Assembly: GCF_016031615.1 (NCBI RefSeq)
Contig: NZ_JACYXC010000002.1
Span: 248,001 to 312,000, forward strand
DNA length: 64,000 bases
Reading direction: 5' to 3'
DNA from: Streptomyces pactum
GTDB lineage: Bacteria > Actinomycetota > Actinomycetes > Streptomycetales > Streptomycetaceae
Each line of letters starts with the position of its first letter. The stretch's first letter is position 1. Shown here one piece after another: positions 25,901 to 33,833 of the stretch. Position numbers and translations under genes: made by a program. The notes below the pieces were generated by a model. The model saw only the letters and a program-made list of their open reading frames with translations. It had not been told where the DNA came from and did no database searches.

Positions 25901-27016
25901 ATGAGCGGTGTGTACCGCCCCCAGGGCGATGACCGACCGGATGACGACCGACCGGACCGCGGCGGGACGGCCGGGCCCGGGCCGCGCGAGGACGACGGGC
26001 GCTCCCGGGCGACGGAGCCGGGCCGCGACGGCGTGACCGGCCCCGGCGGCCGGGGCACGGAGGAGCCCGGTCGCCACGAGACGGCCGATGACCGGGACGG
26101 CGCACCGGAGGGGCCCACGGACCTGCCCCGGCGGTCCTGGAAGGACGCCGCCAAGCGCACAGTGAAGGAGTTCAAGGCCGACAACCTCACCGACTGGGCC
26201 GCGGCGCTCACCTACTACGGGGTGCTGTCGGTCGTCCCGGCGATGCTGGCGCTGGTCTCCATCCTCGGCCTGCTGGGCAAGTCCAGCGTCCAGTCGCTGC
26301 TGGACAACCTGAAGGGCCTGGCGCCCGGGGCGGTCCGGGACACCTTGAGCACCATGCTGGAGCAACTGGAGAAGAACCAGGGCAAGGCGGGCATCGCGCT
26401 GGCCATCAGCCTCCTGGTCGCCCTCTGGTCCGCGTCCGGCTACATCGCCGCCTTCATGCGGGCCTCCAACGCCGTCTACGACATCGGCGAGGGCAGGCCG
26501 GTGTGGAAGACGCTGCCCACCCGGCTCGGCGTCACCGTGGTGGTCCTGGTCCTGCTGGCGCTCATCGCGGTCGGCGTGGTGTTCACCGGCACCCTGGCCC
26601 GCCGCACCGGTGAGGTGCTGGGGCTGGGCGACACCGCCATCACGGTGTGGAACATCGCCAAGTGGCCGGTGATGCTGCTGCTGTTCTCCCTGGTCATCGC
26701 CCTGCTCTACTGGGCGTGCCCGAACGTGCGGCGCGGCTTCACCTGGGTCACCCCCGGCAGCCTCTTCGCCGTCGTCATCTGGGTCATCGCCTCCGCGGGG
26801 TTCGCGCTGTACGTGGCGACCTTCGGCAGCTACGACAAGACCTACGGCAGTCTCGCCGGTATCGTCGTCTTCCTGGTCTGGCTGTGGATCTCCAACATCG
26901 CCATCCTGTTCGGGCTGGAGTTCGACGCGGAGCTGGAGCGCGCGCGGGCCATCGAGGCCGGGCACCCGGCCGACGAGGAGCCCTACGTCGAGCCGCGCGA
27001 CGACCGCAAGCTCTGA
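25901..27016 (+). CDS. YihY/virulence factor BrkB family membrane protein
   Basis: A 371-aa integral membrane protein. An extremely polar, Asp/Arg/Gly-rich cytoplasmic N-terminus (1-85) precedes the family core, which has six or so hydrophobic helices: LTYYGVLSVVPAMLALVSIL, IALAISLLVALWSASGYIAAF, LGVTVVVLVLLALIAVGVVF, WPVMLLLFSLVIALLYW, SLFAVVIWVIASAGFALYV and LAGIVVFLVWLWISNIAIL. The signature SWKDAAKRTVKEFKADNL and the C-terminal LFGLEFDAELERAR are typical. The family was once called ribonuclease BN in error; a transport or envelope role is suspected but unproven. A GAGGAGCGGAG RBS precedes ATG 25901. A terminator follows. Confidence 0.88.
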   Translation: MSGVYRPQGDDRPDDDRPDRGGTAGPGPREDDGRSRATEPGRDGVTGPGGRGTEEPGRHETADDRDGAPEGPTDLPRRSWKDAAKRTVKEFKADNLTDWAAALTYYGVLSVVPAMLALVSILGLLGKSSVQSLLDNLKGLAPGAVRDTLSTMLEQLEKNQGKAGIALAISLLVALWSASGYIAAFMRASNAVYDIGEGRPVWKTLPTRLGVTVVVLVLLALIAVGVVFTGTLARRTGEVLGLGDTAITVWNIAKWPVMLLLFSLVIALLYWACPNVRRGFTWVTPGSLFAVVIWVIASAGFALYVATFGSYDKTYGSLAGIVVFLVWLWISNIAILFGLEFDAELERARAIEAGHPADEEPYVEPRDDRKL

Positions 27017-27056
27017 ACCGCCCGCGCGGGGCCCGCGGCCGGCACCACGGGCCGGA

Positions 27057-27082
27057 CGCACGGCCCCGCGCGGGGCCGTGCG
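27057..27082 (+). terminator. Hairpin terminator after YihY gene
   Basis: A perfect 11-bp stem (27057-27067 and 27072-27082, loop GCGC) lies 40 bp past the YihY stop and upstream of the next gene. Confidence 0.6.
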
Positions 27083-27153
27083 CACGGGGCCGGACCGTGC
27101 GGGCGGGGGACCGGGGGGTGCCTCCGCGCGGCCGGAGCACCGAAGATGCTCCC

Positions 27154-28287
27154 ATGGAATCGACGCAGGACAAGGCGCGGCGGCTGGCCGCGGTCAACGC
27201 GTGCGACCGGGTGCTCTCCACCGGCAAACGCCCCACGATGCGGGAACGGCTGGCCTCGCTCGCCCGCCACGAGGGCCTGGACGCGCAGCCCGACCTCTAC
27301 GGGGACGGGGTGGTGGCCGAACTGGAGCGGCGGGTGGCGGACCTGCTGGCCGCGGAGGACGCGGCGTTCTTCCCCACCGGCACGATGGCCCAGCAGGTGG
27401 CGCTGCGTTGCTGGGCGGGGCGGACCGGCAGCGACACCGTGGCGCTCCACCCGCTGGCCCACCCGGAGGTGCACGAACGGGACGCGCTGTCGGTCCTCAC
27501 CGGGCTGCGCACCGTCCACCCCACCACCGAACCGCGGCTGCCGAACGCGGCGGAGGTCCGCGACCTCGACGAGCCGTTCGGCACCCTGATGCTGGAACTG
27601 CCGCTGCGCGACGCCGGCTTCGTGCTGCCCACCTGGGACGAGCTGTGCGACACCGTCGAGGCGGCGCGGGAGCGGGACGCGGTGGTCCACTTCGACGGCG
27701 CCCGCCTGTGGGAGTGCGCGCCGCACTTCGGGCGCCCGCTGCCGGAGGTGGCCGAGCTGGCGGACAGCTGCTACGTGTCGTTCTACAAGTCGCTCGGAGG
27801 AATCTCCGGCGCCGCCCTCGCCGCGTCCGCGGACCTGGTGGCCGAGGCCAAGGCGTGGCGGCACCGGTACGGCGGGCTGCTCCACCAGCAGTGGCCGGCG
27901 GTCGTGGCGGCGCTCGACGGCCTGAACCGGGAACTGCCCCGGCTCCCGGAGTACGTGGCGCACGCCGCGACGGTCGCCGCCGCACTCGGCGAGGCGCTGG
28001 AGGGAGCGGGGGGCTTCTTCCGCATCCACCCGGACCCGCCGCACACCCACCAGTTCCGGCTCTGGCTGCCGTACCCGGCCCGGGTGCTGAACGCGGCCGG
28101 CCTCGCACAGGCCGAGGAGACCCGGACCAGCGTCTTCGGTACCTGGTCCGGCTCCGGGCTGCCGGGGGTGGCGGTCACCGAGGTGACGGTCGCCGCCTCG
28201 GCGCTGGAGTGGAGTGCCCAGGACGTCGCCGAGGCGACCGGGACGTTCCTGGAGTACGTCCGCCGCGCCGCCGCGCCGGCCGGCTGA
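27154..28287 (+). CDS. Threonine aldolase-like PLP enzyme (beta-eliminating lyase family)
   Basis: A 377-aa fold-type I PLP enzyme of the threonine aldolase/beta-eliminating lyase family. Visible motifs are AAFFPTGTMAQQ (phosphate-binding region), VVHFDGARLWE (Asp that contacts the pyridine nitrogen) and SFYKSLGG, whose Lys forms the internal aldimine. Family members cleave L-threonine or L-allo-threonine to glycine and acetaldehyde. The N-terminus has the extended form seen in Streptomyces homologues. ATG 27154 has only a weak upstream purine tract. It is monocistronic between terminators. Confidence 0.82.
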   Translation: MESTQDKARRLAAVNACDRVLSTGKRPTMRERLASLARHEGLDAQPDLYGDGVVAELERRVADLLAAEDAAFFPTGTMAQQVALRCWAGRTGSDTVALHPLAHPEVHERDALSVLTGLRTVHPTTEPRLPNAAEVRDLDEPFGTLMLELPLRDAGFVLPTWDELCDTVEAARERDAVVHFDGARLWECAPHFGRPLPEVAELADSCYVSFYKSLGGISGAALAASADLVAEAKAWRHRYGGLLHQQWPAVVAALDGLNRELPRLPEYVAHAATVAAALGEALEGAGGFFRIHPDPPHTHQFRLWLPYPARVLNAAGLAQAEETRTSVFGTWSGSGLPGVAVTEVTVAASALEWSAQDVAEATGTFLEYVRRAAAPAG

Positions 28288-28517
28288 CCCCGGCCCCGGC
28301 CCGCTGACCCCCGGCCCTCCGGCCGGCGGGCCGCGGGAAGAGATCCAACCGACGGGCCGCGCCCGGGGTGCAGGACCGGTCCGGGCGACGGGCCGTGCCT
28401 GCCACCCGGCCCCGCCTTCACCCCGAAGACCCCGAAGACGGGGACGGGCACGGCCGGTGCGGCGCCACCGGCCCCGCCCCGGCCGCCCGGTGCCGCGGGC
28501 CCCGCGCCGGCCCGGAC

Positions 28518-28555
28518 GCCCCCGCCCGCAGCCCGCCGCGAGGGCGGGCGGGGGC
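28518..28555. terminator. Bidirectional hairpin between convergent genes
   Basis: A 12-bp perfect stem (28518-28529 and 28544-28555) lies 19 bp beyond the stop of the reverse-strand zinc-ribbon gene and downstream of the aldolase gene. Confidence 0.6.
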
Positions 28556-28574
28556 CGACGTCCGGCGGACCGGA

Positions 28575-28775
28575 TCAGTTGAGGATGCGGGCTATGAGGC
28601 GGCCGAAGCCCGCCAGCGCGTGACCGATCATCCGGAAGACGCCCAGCTCCGCCGCGTCCGCGACGTACCCGCCGGCGTCCGCCGCCGTCTCCGCCCGGTC
28701 GTACCCCGTTCGGCAGCGGGAGCAGGTTCTGCGCCACCAGCGCTTCCGCCCCCCGCACTTGCCGCACCTCGCCAT
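28575..28775 (-). CDS. Small zinc-ribbon protein
   Basis: A 66-aa protein beginning MARCGKCGGRKRWWRRTCSRC, i.e. two CxxC knuckles that can hold one Zn, followed by a helical tail with an amphipathic segment (MIGHALAGFGRLIARILN). GGAAGG eight bases upstream of ATG 28775 supports this start. I do not recognise a named family; the basic, aromatic zinc knuckle suggests nucleic-acid or protein contact. Confidence 0.6.
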   Translation of the reverse strand: MARCGKCGGRKRWWRRTCSRCRTGYDRAETAADAGGYVADAAELGVFRMIGHALAGFGRLIARILN

Positions 28776-29401
28776 GGAACCATCCTTCCGTCGTGCCGGC
28801 ACGGCGTGCGTGCCCGGTTCCACCGGCGGTGCCGTCCCGGCCCTCCGTCGGCGGCGGGCAGGCTGGTCATGACCTGCCGGGCAGGAGCGTCCGAGGTTCC
28901 GGCCGGCTCCGCGGGAAGCCGCCGACGCAGGCTTCCGGCACGGTCGGCCGGTGGAGTACATGGAGTCGGTCGTGTCCTGCTGAACTGCTGTGGATCCCGC
29001 AGGTGACCTCGCGAAACGAGCCCCCGGGAGAACCGGCGTCAGCATAGCGGCCACCGGAACGGACGAGGCACCGGCCCGGATGACCGACGCCCCGCCGGAG
29101 GCCGGCAGCGGACACACGCCGTGTACCGACATGACGATCACGGCGCCCGGGCAGGGCCGGCGGGTCATGTGACGGCCGGATCTCCGGAAGGTCCCGCCAC
29201 GGTGTGCCCGTCCTCACCCGGAACATCGTCCAGGGGCTTCACGACCGTCGCAGCAGTCGGCTCCGGCTCCGGGCAATGGATCCATTATCTCGGCGCGGCG
29301 AGACGCCTGTCACCGTTCTCCGGAATGATCTTCACGCCCGAGGTGCGCCTCTAGGCTTGCCGGCGGACGCACAGCACCGACCCGACCCGGGAGATTCGTA
29401 A
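28776..29401. other. 626-bp gap with an IS fossil and an AT-richer patch
   Basis: No intact gene is visible. The stretch contains a transposase remnant on the reverse strand near 29175-29226, a 12-bp palindrome AATGGATCCATT (29275-29286), and presumably the promoter of the DUF6624 gene. Confidence 0.5.
29178..29226 (-). pseudogene. Transposase fossil (IS5-type N-terminal motif)
   Basis: Reverse-strand codons from 29226 translate to MFRVRTGTPWRDLPE, which matches the highly characteristic RxRTGxPWRDLPE motif near the N-terminus of IS5-family transposases. Sequence on either side is unrelated and the upstream frame has a stop (TGA) a few codons away. It looks like the last trace of a degraded element. 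Confidence 0.55.
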
Positions 29402-29908
29402 GTGACGCACGACGTTGCCGCACTGAGGGCGGAACTCACGGAGATGGCTGCGGCCGATCACCGGTCGGCGGTCCGCGCCAACAGCGACGACCCTGCCGAG
29501 CAGTTGGCCTGGCGGCGACTGACCGCCCGGCACGGTGACCGCCTGCGCGAGATCATGGACGAGTACGGCTGGCCGACGGCTGAACTGGTCGGCGAGGACG
29601 CCGCACGCGCGGCATGGCTCATCGCTCAGCACGCCGACCGGCAGCTCGACGTCCAGCGCCGCGCCCTCCAGCTGATGCAGCAGGCGGTGTCGGAAGGCAA
29701 GGCCGCCCCGCGCGAGCTGGCCTTCCTGCGCGACCGCACGTTGGTCAACGAGGGCCGCAAGCAGATCTACGGCACGCAGATCGCCGGCGTGAAGGACGGT
29801 GCGCCGGTTCCGTGGCCCTGTGAGGAGCCCGATCGCATGGACGAACTCCGTGCGGAGGTCGGCATCGAGCCCTTCGACGCGTACGTCGCCAGGTTCTCCA
29901 TCACCTGA
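29402..29908 (+). CDS. DUF6624 domain-containing protein
   Basis: A 168-aa soluble protein starting at GTG 29402. It carries the DUF6624 hallmarks: EIMDEYGWPTAELVGEDAARAAWLIAQHAD split as an Asp-Glu-x-GWP block and a W-x-x-x-QHAD block, then LAFLRDRTLVNEGRKQIYGTQ. Homologues are common in Streptomyces and Bacteroidetes and have no assigned function. A GGGA tract lies 9-12 bases upstream of the start. It stands alone between two gaps. Confidence 0.75.
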   Translation: MTHDVAALRAELTEMAAADHRSAVRANSDDPAEQLAWRRLTARHGDRLREIMDEYGWPTAELVGEDAARAAWLIAQHADRQLDVQRRALQLMQQAVSEGKAAPRELAFLRDRTLVNEGRKQIYGTQIAGVKDGAPVPWPCEEPDRMDELRAEVGIEPFDAYVARFSIT

Positions 29909-30204
29909 CCCCCTGTGCCGGTCGCATCCGGCTCGCTGCTACTGCCGGCCCGGGGCGGACCGCCCGGGCCGGCGTCCCCCCGCGGGACCCGGCGGCCCTG
30001 CCCTCCGTGGCGCCGTTCCGGCCCGCAGGCCCGGCGGTACGGAGTCGCGGGGGTCTCCGCTCGCCGTCGGGTCAGCGGCGCCCGACGCACCGTGGGACCG
30101 GAGGGCCCCGACCGACCGCCGACCGCACCAGGCCGCCACGGAGGCGCTGGAGCGCCACCGTGTCCCACGGTCCCGCGGCGCCGGGCGCCGGATACCGTCG
30201 CACC

Positions 30205-30708
30205 GTGCGCCTGCTGCTGATGTCCGACACCCACGTACCGGTCCGCGCCCGGGCCCTCCCGGCCGGGCTCCTCGACGAGGTGCCCCGCGCCGATGTGGTG
30301 ATCCACGCCGGCGACTGGGTCGACACCGCCACCGTGGAGCTGCTGCGGTCCCGCGCGCGGCGGCTGATCGGGGTCCACGGCAACAACGACGGTCCCGAAC
30401 TGCGGGCCATGCTGCCGGAGGTGGCCTTCGCCGAGCTGGGCGGGCTGCGGTTCGGCGTGGTCCACGAGACCGGCCCGGCCCGGGGCCGGGAGAGCCGCTG
30501 CGCCCACCGGTTCCCGGACCTGGACGTCCTGGTGTTCGGCCACAGCCACATCCCGTGGGACACCACCGCCGGGAGCGGGCTGCGACTGCTCAACCCCGGC
30601 TCCCCGACGGACCGCAGGCGCCAGCCGTACCGCACCTACATGACGGCGCGGGTGTCGGAGGGGCGGCTCACCGAGGTGGAGCTGCACCGGCTGCCGCACC
30701 CCGGCTGA
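30205..30708 (+). CDS. YfcE/MJ0936-family metallophosphoesterase
   Basis: A 167-aa calcineurin-like phosphoesterase of the small YfcE/MJ0936 type. All metal-ligand motifs are present in order: SDTHVP (DxH), HAGDW, GVHGNND, HETGP and FGHSHIP. Family enzymes hydrolyse phosphodiesters such as bis-p-nitrophenyl phosphate or 2',3'-cyclic nucleotides with Mn; the native substrate is rarely known. GTG 30205 is chosen because the conserved beta-strand LLLMSDTH starts five residues in. It is cytosolic, with no signal sequence. Confidence 0.82.
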   Translation: MRLLLMSDTHVPVRARALPAGLLDEVPRADVVIHAGDWVDTATVELLRSRARRLIGVHGNNDGPELRAMLPEVAFAELGGLRFGVVHETGPARGRESRCAHRFPDLDVLVFGHSHIPWDTTAGSGLRLLNPGSPTDRRRQPYRTYMTARVSEGRLTEVELHRLPHPG

Positions 30709-30865
30709 CCCCGTCCCGTCGGGCCGGGGACGCGGCTTTCGTTGCACAACCGTCATCGATGCGACCCTTGATCGTCCATGAGTTCGATGGCTAGCTTCGT
30801 CCGTCAACACCATCCGGTAATCGGGCGGCTCCGTCCGGTCCGGACCAGGACGAAGTGGAGACCTC

Positions 30866-32416
30866 ATGACCTCGCGCTCTTCGCGCATGCGCCGCGTCGT
30901 CGTTCCCGTCGGCATGGCCATGGCCACCGCGCTGGCCTTCCTTCCCGCCACGGCCTCGGCGACCTCCGCGGACCGGGGCACGGCCGCGGACACCACCGCC
31001 GCGCCGGCGGCCGCCGGGGAGAAGCTGAGCTACGTGGTCAACGTCAAGAAGGGCAAGGGGCACCTCGCCCCGGTCAAGAAGGCGATCGTCCGGGCCGGCG
31101 GCACCATCGTGATGGCCTACGACCAGATCGGCGTCATCGTCGTCCACGCGACCGACCCCGGCTTCGCCGCGAAGATACGCGACGTCAAGCACGTGGACTC
31201 CGCGGGGGCCACCCGCACCGCCCCGATCGCCGCGCAGGGCGCCACCGGCGCCGGCGCCGCCGCCCAGCCGCTCACCGCCGAGCAGGCCGCGGCCGCCGCC
31301 GCGCAGGCGGAGGCCGGCCAGGACCCGATGGAGCCGCTCCAGTGGGACCTGCCCGCCATCAAGGCGGACAAGGCGCACCAGAAGAGCCTGGGCAGCCGGG
31401 ACGTCACCGTCGCCGTCATCGACACCGGCGTGGACGACACCCACCCGGACCTCGCCCCCAACTTCGACCGGGCCGCGTCGGTGGACTGCGTCGGCGGCAA
31501 GCCGAACACCGCGGACGGCGCCTGGCGCCCGTACGCCACCGGCGGCAGCTCGCACGGCACCCACGTCGCGGGCACCATCGCCGCGGCGAAGAACGGCACC
31601 GGCGTCACCGGCGTCGCGCCCGGCGTCAAGGTCGCCGGCATCAAGGTCTCCACCCAGAACGACGGCATGTTCTACACCGAGGCGGTGGTCTGCGGCTTCG
31701 TGTGGGCGGCCGAGCACGGCGCGGACATCACCAACAACAGCTACTACGTCGACCCGTGGATGTTCAACTGCACCACCGACCCCGACCAGAAGGCCCTGGT
31801 CGAGGCGGTCTCCCGGGCGACCCGGTACGCCGAGCGCAAGGGCGCGGTGAACGTGGCCGCGGCCGGCAACTCCGCCTTCGACCTGGCCGCCGACACCATC
31901 CTCGACAAGTCCAGCCCCAACGACACCGTCCCCGGCCCCCGGGAGATCGACCCGTCGGTCTGCCTCGACCTCCCGCGCCAGGTGGACGGCGTGCTCACCG
32001 TCTCCTCGACCGGCGCCAAGGGCCTGAAGTCCTCCTTCTCCAACTACGGGCTCGGCGTCATCGACATCGCGGCGCCCGGCGGCGACGCCACCCGTTTCCA
32101 GAAGCCGGATGCCCCGGCCGTGGACGGGCGCATCCTGAGCACGGTGCCCGGCGGCGGCTACGGCTACGCGGCCGGCACCTCCATGGCCTCCCCGCACGTG
32201 GCCGGTGTCGCGGCGCTCATCAAGAGCACCCACCCCAACGCCTCGCCGCAGCAGGTCAAGCGGCTGCTCCTGGGCCAGGCGGACCCCATGGCGTGCCCGA
32301 CCTCGTACGACCTGGACGGCGACGGCAAGACCGACGCGGTGTGCCAGGCGGACGCCGACGGCACCAACTTCTACGGTGCCGGCATGGCCGACGCCCTGGA
32401 CGCGGTCGAGAAGTGA
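30866..32416 (+). CDS. Secreted S8 family serine peptidase (subtilase)
   Basis: A 516-aa secreted subtilisin-like protease. The signal peptide (1-32; VVVPVGMAMATALAFLP core, cleavage after ATASA) is followed by a propeptide-like domain (about 50-125, LSYVVNVKKGKGHL to VHATDPGF) and an Ala-rich linker. The catalytic domain has Asp in VAVIDTGVDDTHPDL (about 185), His in SSHGTHVAGT (about 233) and Ser in AGTSMASPHVAG (about 438), with the oxyanion Asn in AAAGNS. A purine-rich AGTGGAG precedes ATG 30866. It has two tandem hairpins downstream. It probably degrades extracellular protein. Confidence 0.92.
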   Translation: MTSRSSRMRRVVVPVGMAMATALAFLPATASATSADRGTAADTTAAPAAAGEKLSYVVNVKKGKGHLAPVKKAIVRAGGTIVMAYDQIGVIVVHATDPGFAAKIRDVKHVDSAGATRTAPIAAQGATGAGAAAQPLTAEQAAAAAAQAEAGQDPMEPLQWDLPAIKADKAHQKSLGSRDVTVAVIDTGVDDTHPDLAPNFDRAASVDCVGGKPNTADGAWRPYATGGSSHGTHVAGTIAAAKNGTGVTGVAPGVKVAGIKVSTQNDGMFYTEAVVCGFVWAAEHGADITNNSYYVDPWMFNCTTDPDQKALVEAVSRATRYAERKGAVNVAAAGNSAFDLAADTILDKSSPNDTVPGPREIDPSVCLDLPRQVDGVLTVSSTGAKGLKSSFSNYGLGVIDIAAPGGDATRFQKPDAPAVDGRILSTVPGGGYGYAAGTSMASPHVAGVAALIKSTHPNASPQQVKRLLLGQADPMACPTSYDLDGDGKTDAVCQADADGTNFYGAGMADALDAVEK

Positions 32417-32421
32417 CCGCC

Positions 32422-32508
32422 CGGTCGCGCCGGGCCGCGGGTCCGGCGCGACCGTCCGCACCGATGGTGCCGACGCGGCCCGCCCCCGCCGGGGTCCCGG
32501 CGGGGGCG
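32422..32508 (+). terminator. Tandem hairpin terminator after subtilase gene
   Basis: Two perfect 12-bp stems follow the stop: 32422-32433 with 32443-32454, and 32481-32492 with 32497-32508. Confidence 0.7.
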
Positions 32509-32859
32509 GTTCCCTGAGCGGACGCGCGCCCGCTTCCGCCGCCGCGGGTCACCGGCCGGCTGTCACCGGCTCACCCGTCGGCGGCCGGGCCCGCCACTTT
32601 CGGGCAGGCGCGGCCCGGGGCCGGGCCGTCACGGGACCACTCGCCACCGGCCGGGGCCGCCACCGTGCACCGGCCACCAGCCGTGGCGGTCACCTGCCGC
32701 CCGCGGCCGCCCGCGTCCGGCACCGCGCCGGTGCGGCAGCCCGGCCGGGTGCGGCGCCTCCGCCGGCGTACGGCCACCCCGGCGGGACGCGGCAGCCGGC
32801 GGGAGCGTGGCGGCTCCGGCCGCGACCGCCGGGGTAACCACACACGGTGGCCGGCCGCC
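32509..32859. other. Intergenic gap between convergent genes
   Basis: I see no gene and no further element in this stretch; it lies downstream of both flanking genes. Confidence 0.45.
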
Positions 32860-33696
32860 TCACTTCGCGGTCGCCGTGACCCCCTTGCCGGAGGCGGCGG
32901 TCAGCAAGAGGCCGCCGTCGTCCTGCCGGTAGCGGACCGGCCCGTCGGTGAGCACCTCGCGGACCCGGTTCTCGACCTCCGTCGCCGGCCCGGGGCACGC
33001 CTTGCGGGTGCTGGCGAGCGGACCGAACTCGATCCGGCCGCCCTCGACCACCGCGTCGGCGCTGAAGGTGTTGCAGCCCAGACTGCCGGTGACCTGCCCG
33101 TCCCGGTCCAGCGTGAAGTGCGCCCGGCCCGCGGTGCCGGCCGGCAGCGACCGGGTGGTCTGCCCTTCCGAGAAGCCGGTCACCGTCCACCGGGTGCCCT
33201 TCAGGGGCTCGGCCGGCTTCTCCTCCCGGGCGTCGAACTCGATCCGGTCACCGTTGTCCTTGGACAGGGTGAGCCGCTCGCCGCCGCCGGAGACCTTCGC
33301 CGTGAGCTTGCCGGTGAACACCTTCATGAACCTGTCCTCGAACCGCTGGCGCTCACCCGTACAGGCCATGGCGGTCAGGGCGGTGTCGCGGATGTTCACG
33401 GTGTCGCCGTCGACGTCCACGTCGGCGCCCAGGTGGTTGCAGCCCGGACTGCCGCCGGAACCGCCGCCCGGCCCCTTCTTCTCGGTGAGGTCGAAGGTGA
33501 TGTGGGCCTCGGCGTCGGACGGCCGCCGGTGGGTCGCGCCGTCCACGGTGACGCTCCGGGGGACCCAGCGCACGCCCGTCACCTGGACGTCGCTCCCCAC
33601 CGTCTCGGTGTCGTCGGACCCGCTGCCGCAGGCGGCCAGGACTGCCCCGCAGACCACGGCCGCGGCGGTGTATGTCGCCTTGGTGTGTCGCTTCAC
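32860..33696 (-). CDS. META domain-containing lipoprotein (HslJ-like)
   Basis: A 278-aa lipoprotein with two META/HslJ-like domains. The signal sequence ends in the lipobox VLAAC at about residue 23, so the mature protein is membrane-anchored outside the cell. Domain 1 (about 38-140) and domain 2 (about 165-278) each hold the GCN motif (PGCNHLG and SLGCNTF) and a later Cys (MACTGE and KACPGP) that may form a disulfide. GTG 33696 gives the lipobox at the usual spacing. META proteins are linked to heat-shock or novobiocin tolerance in E. coli, but the role here is unknown. Confidence 0.85.
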   Translation of the reverse strand: MKRHTKATYTAAAVVCGAVLAACGSGSDDTETVGSDVQVTGVRWVPRSVTVDGATHRRPSDAEAHITFDLTEKKGPGGGSGGSPGCNHLGADVDVDGDTVNIRDTALTAMACTGERQRFEDRFMKVFTGKLTAKVSGGGERLTLSKDNGDRIEFDAREEKPAEPLKGTRWTVTGFSEGQTTRSLPAGTAGRAHFTLDRDGQVTGSLGCNTFSADAVVEGGRIEFGPLASTRKACPGPATEVENRVREVLTDGPVRYRQDDGGLLLTAASGKGVTATAK

Positions 33697-33791
33697 GCCG
33701 GTGTGACGTGGCCGGGCCCGAACCGGTTCCACCGGCACCGGACGCGGCCGAGCCGGTGACCGCCACTGCCGGTGTGCCCCGCCGGGCGGTG

Positions 33792-33825
33792 CGGCCGGGG
33801 GCGCGGGCCGCCACGCCCCCGGCCG
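33792..33825 (-). terminator. Hairpin terminator after AceE-like gene
   Basis: A 12-bp perfect stem (33792-33803 and 33814-33825) begins 9 bp beyond the TAA stop of the AceE-like gene on the reverse strand. Confidence 0.6.
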
Positions 33826-33833
33826 GGACGCCG

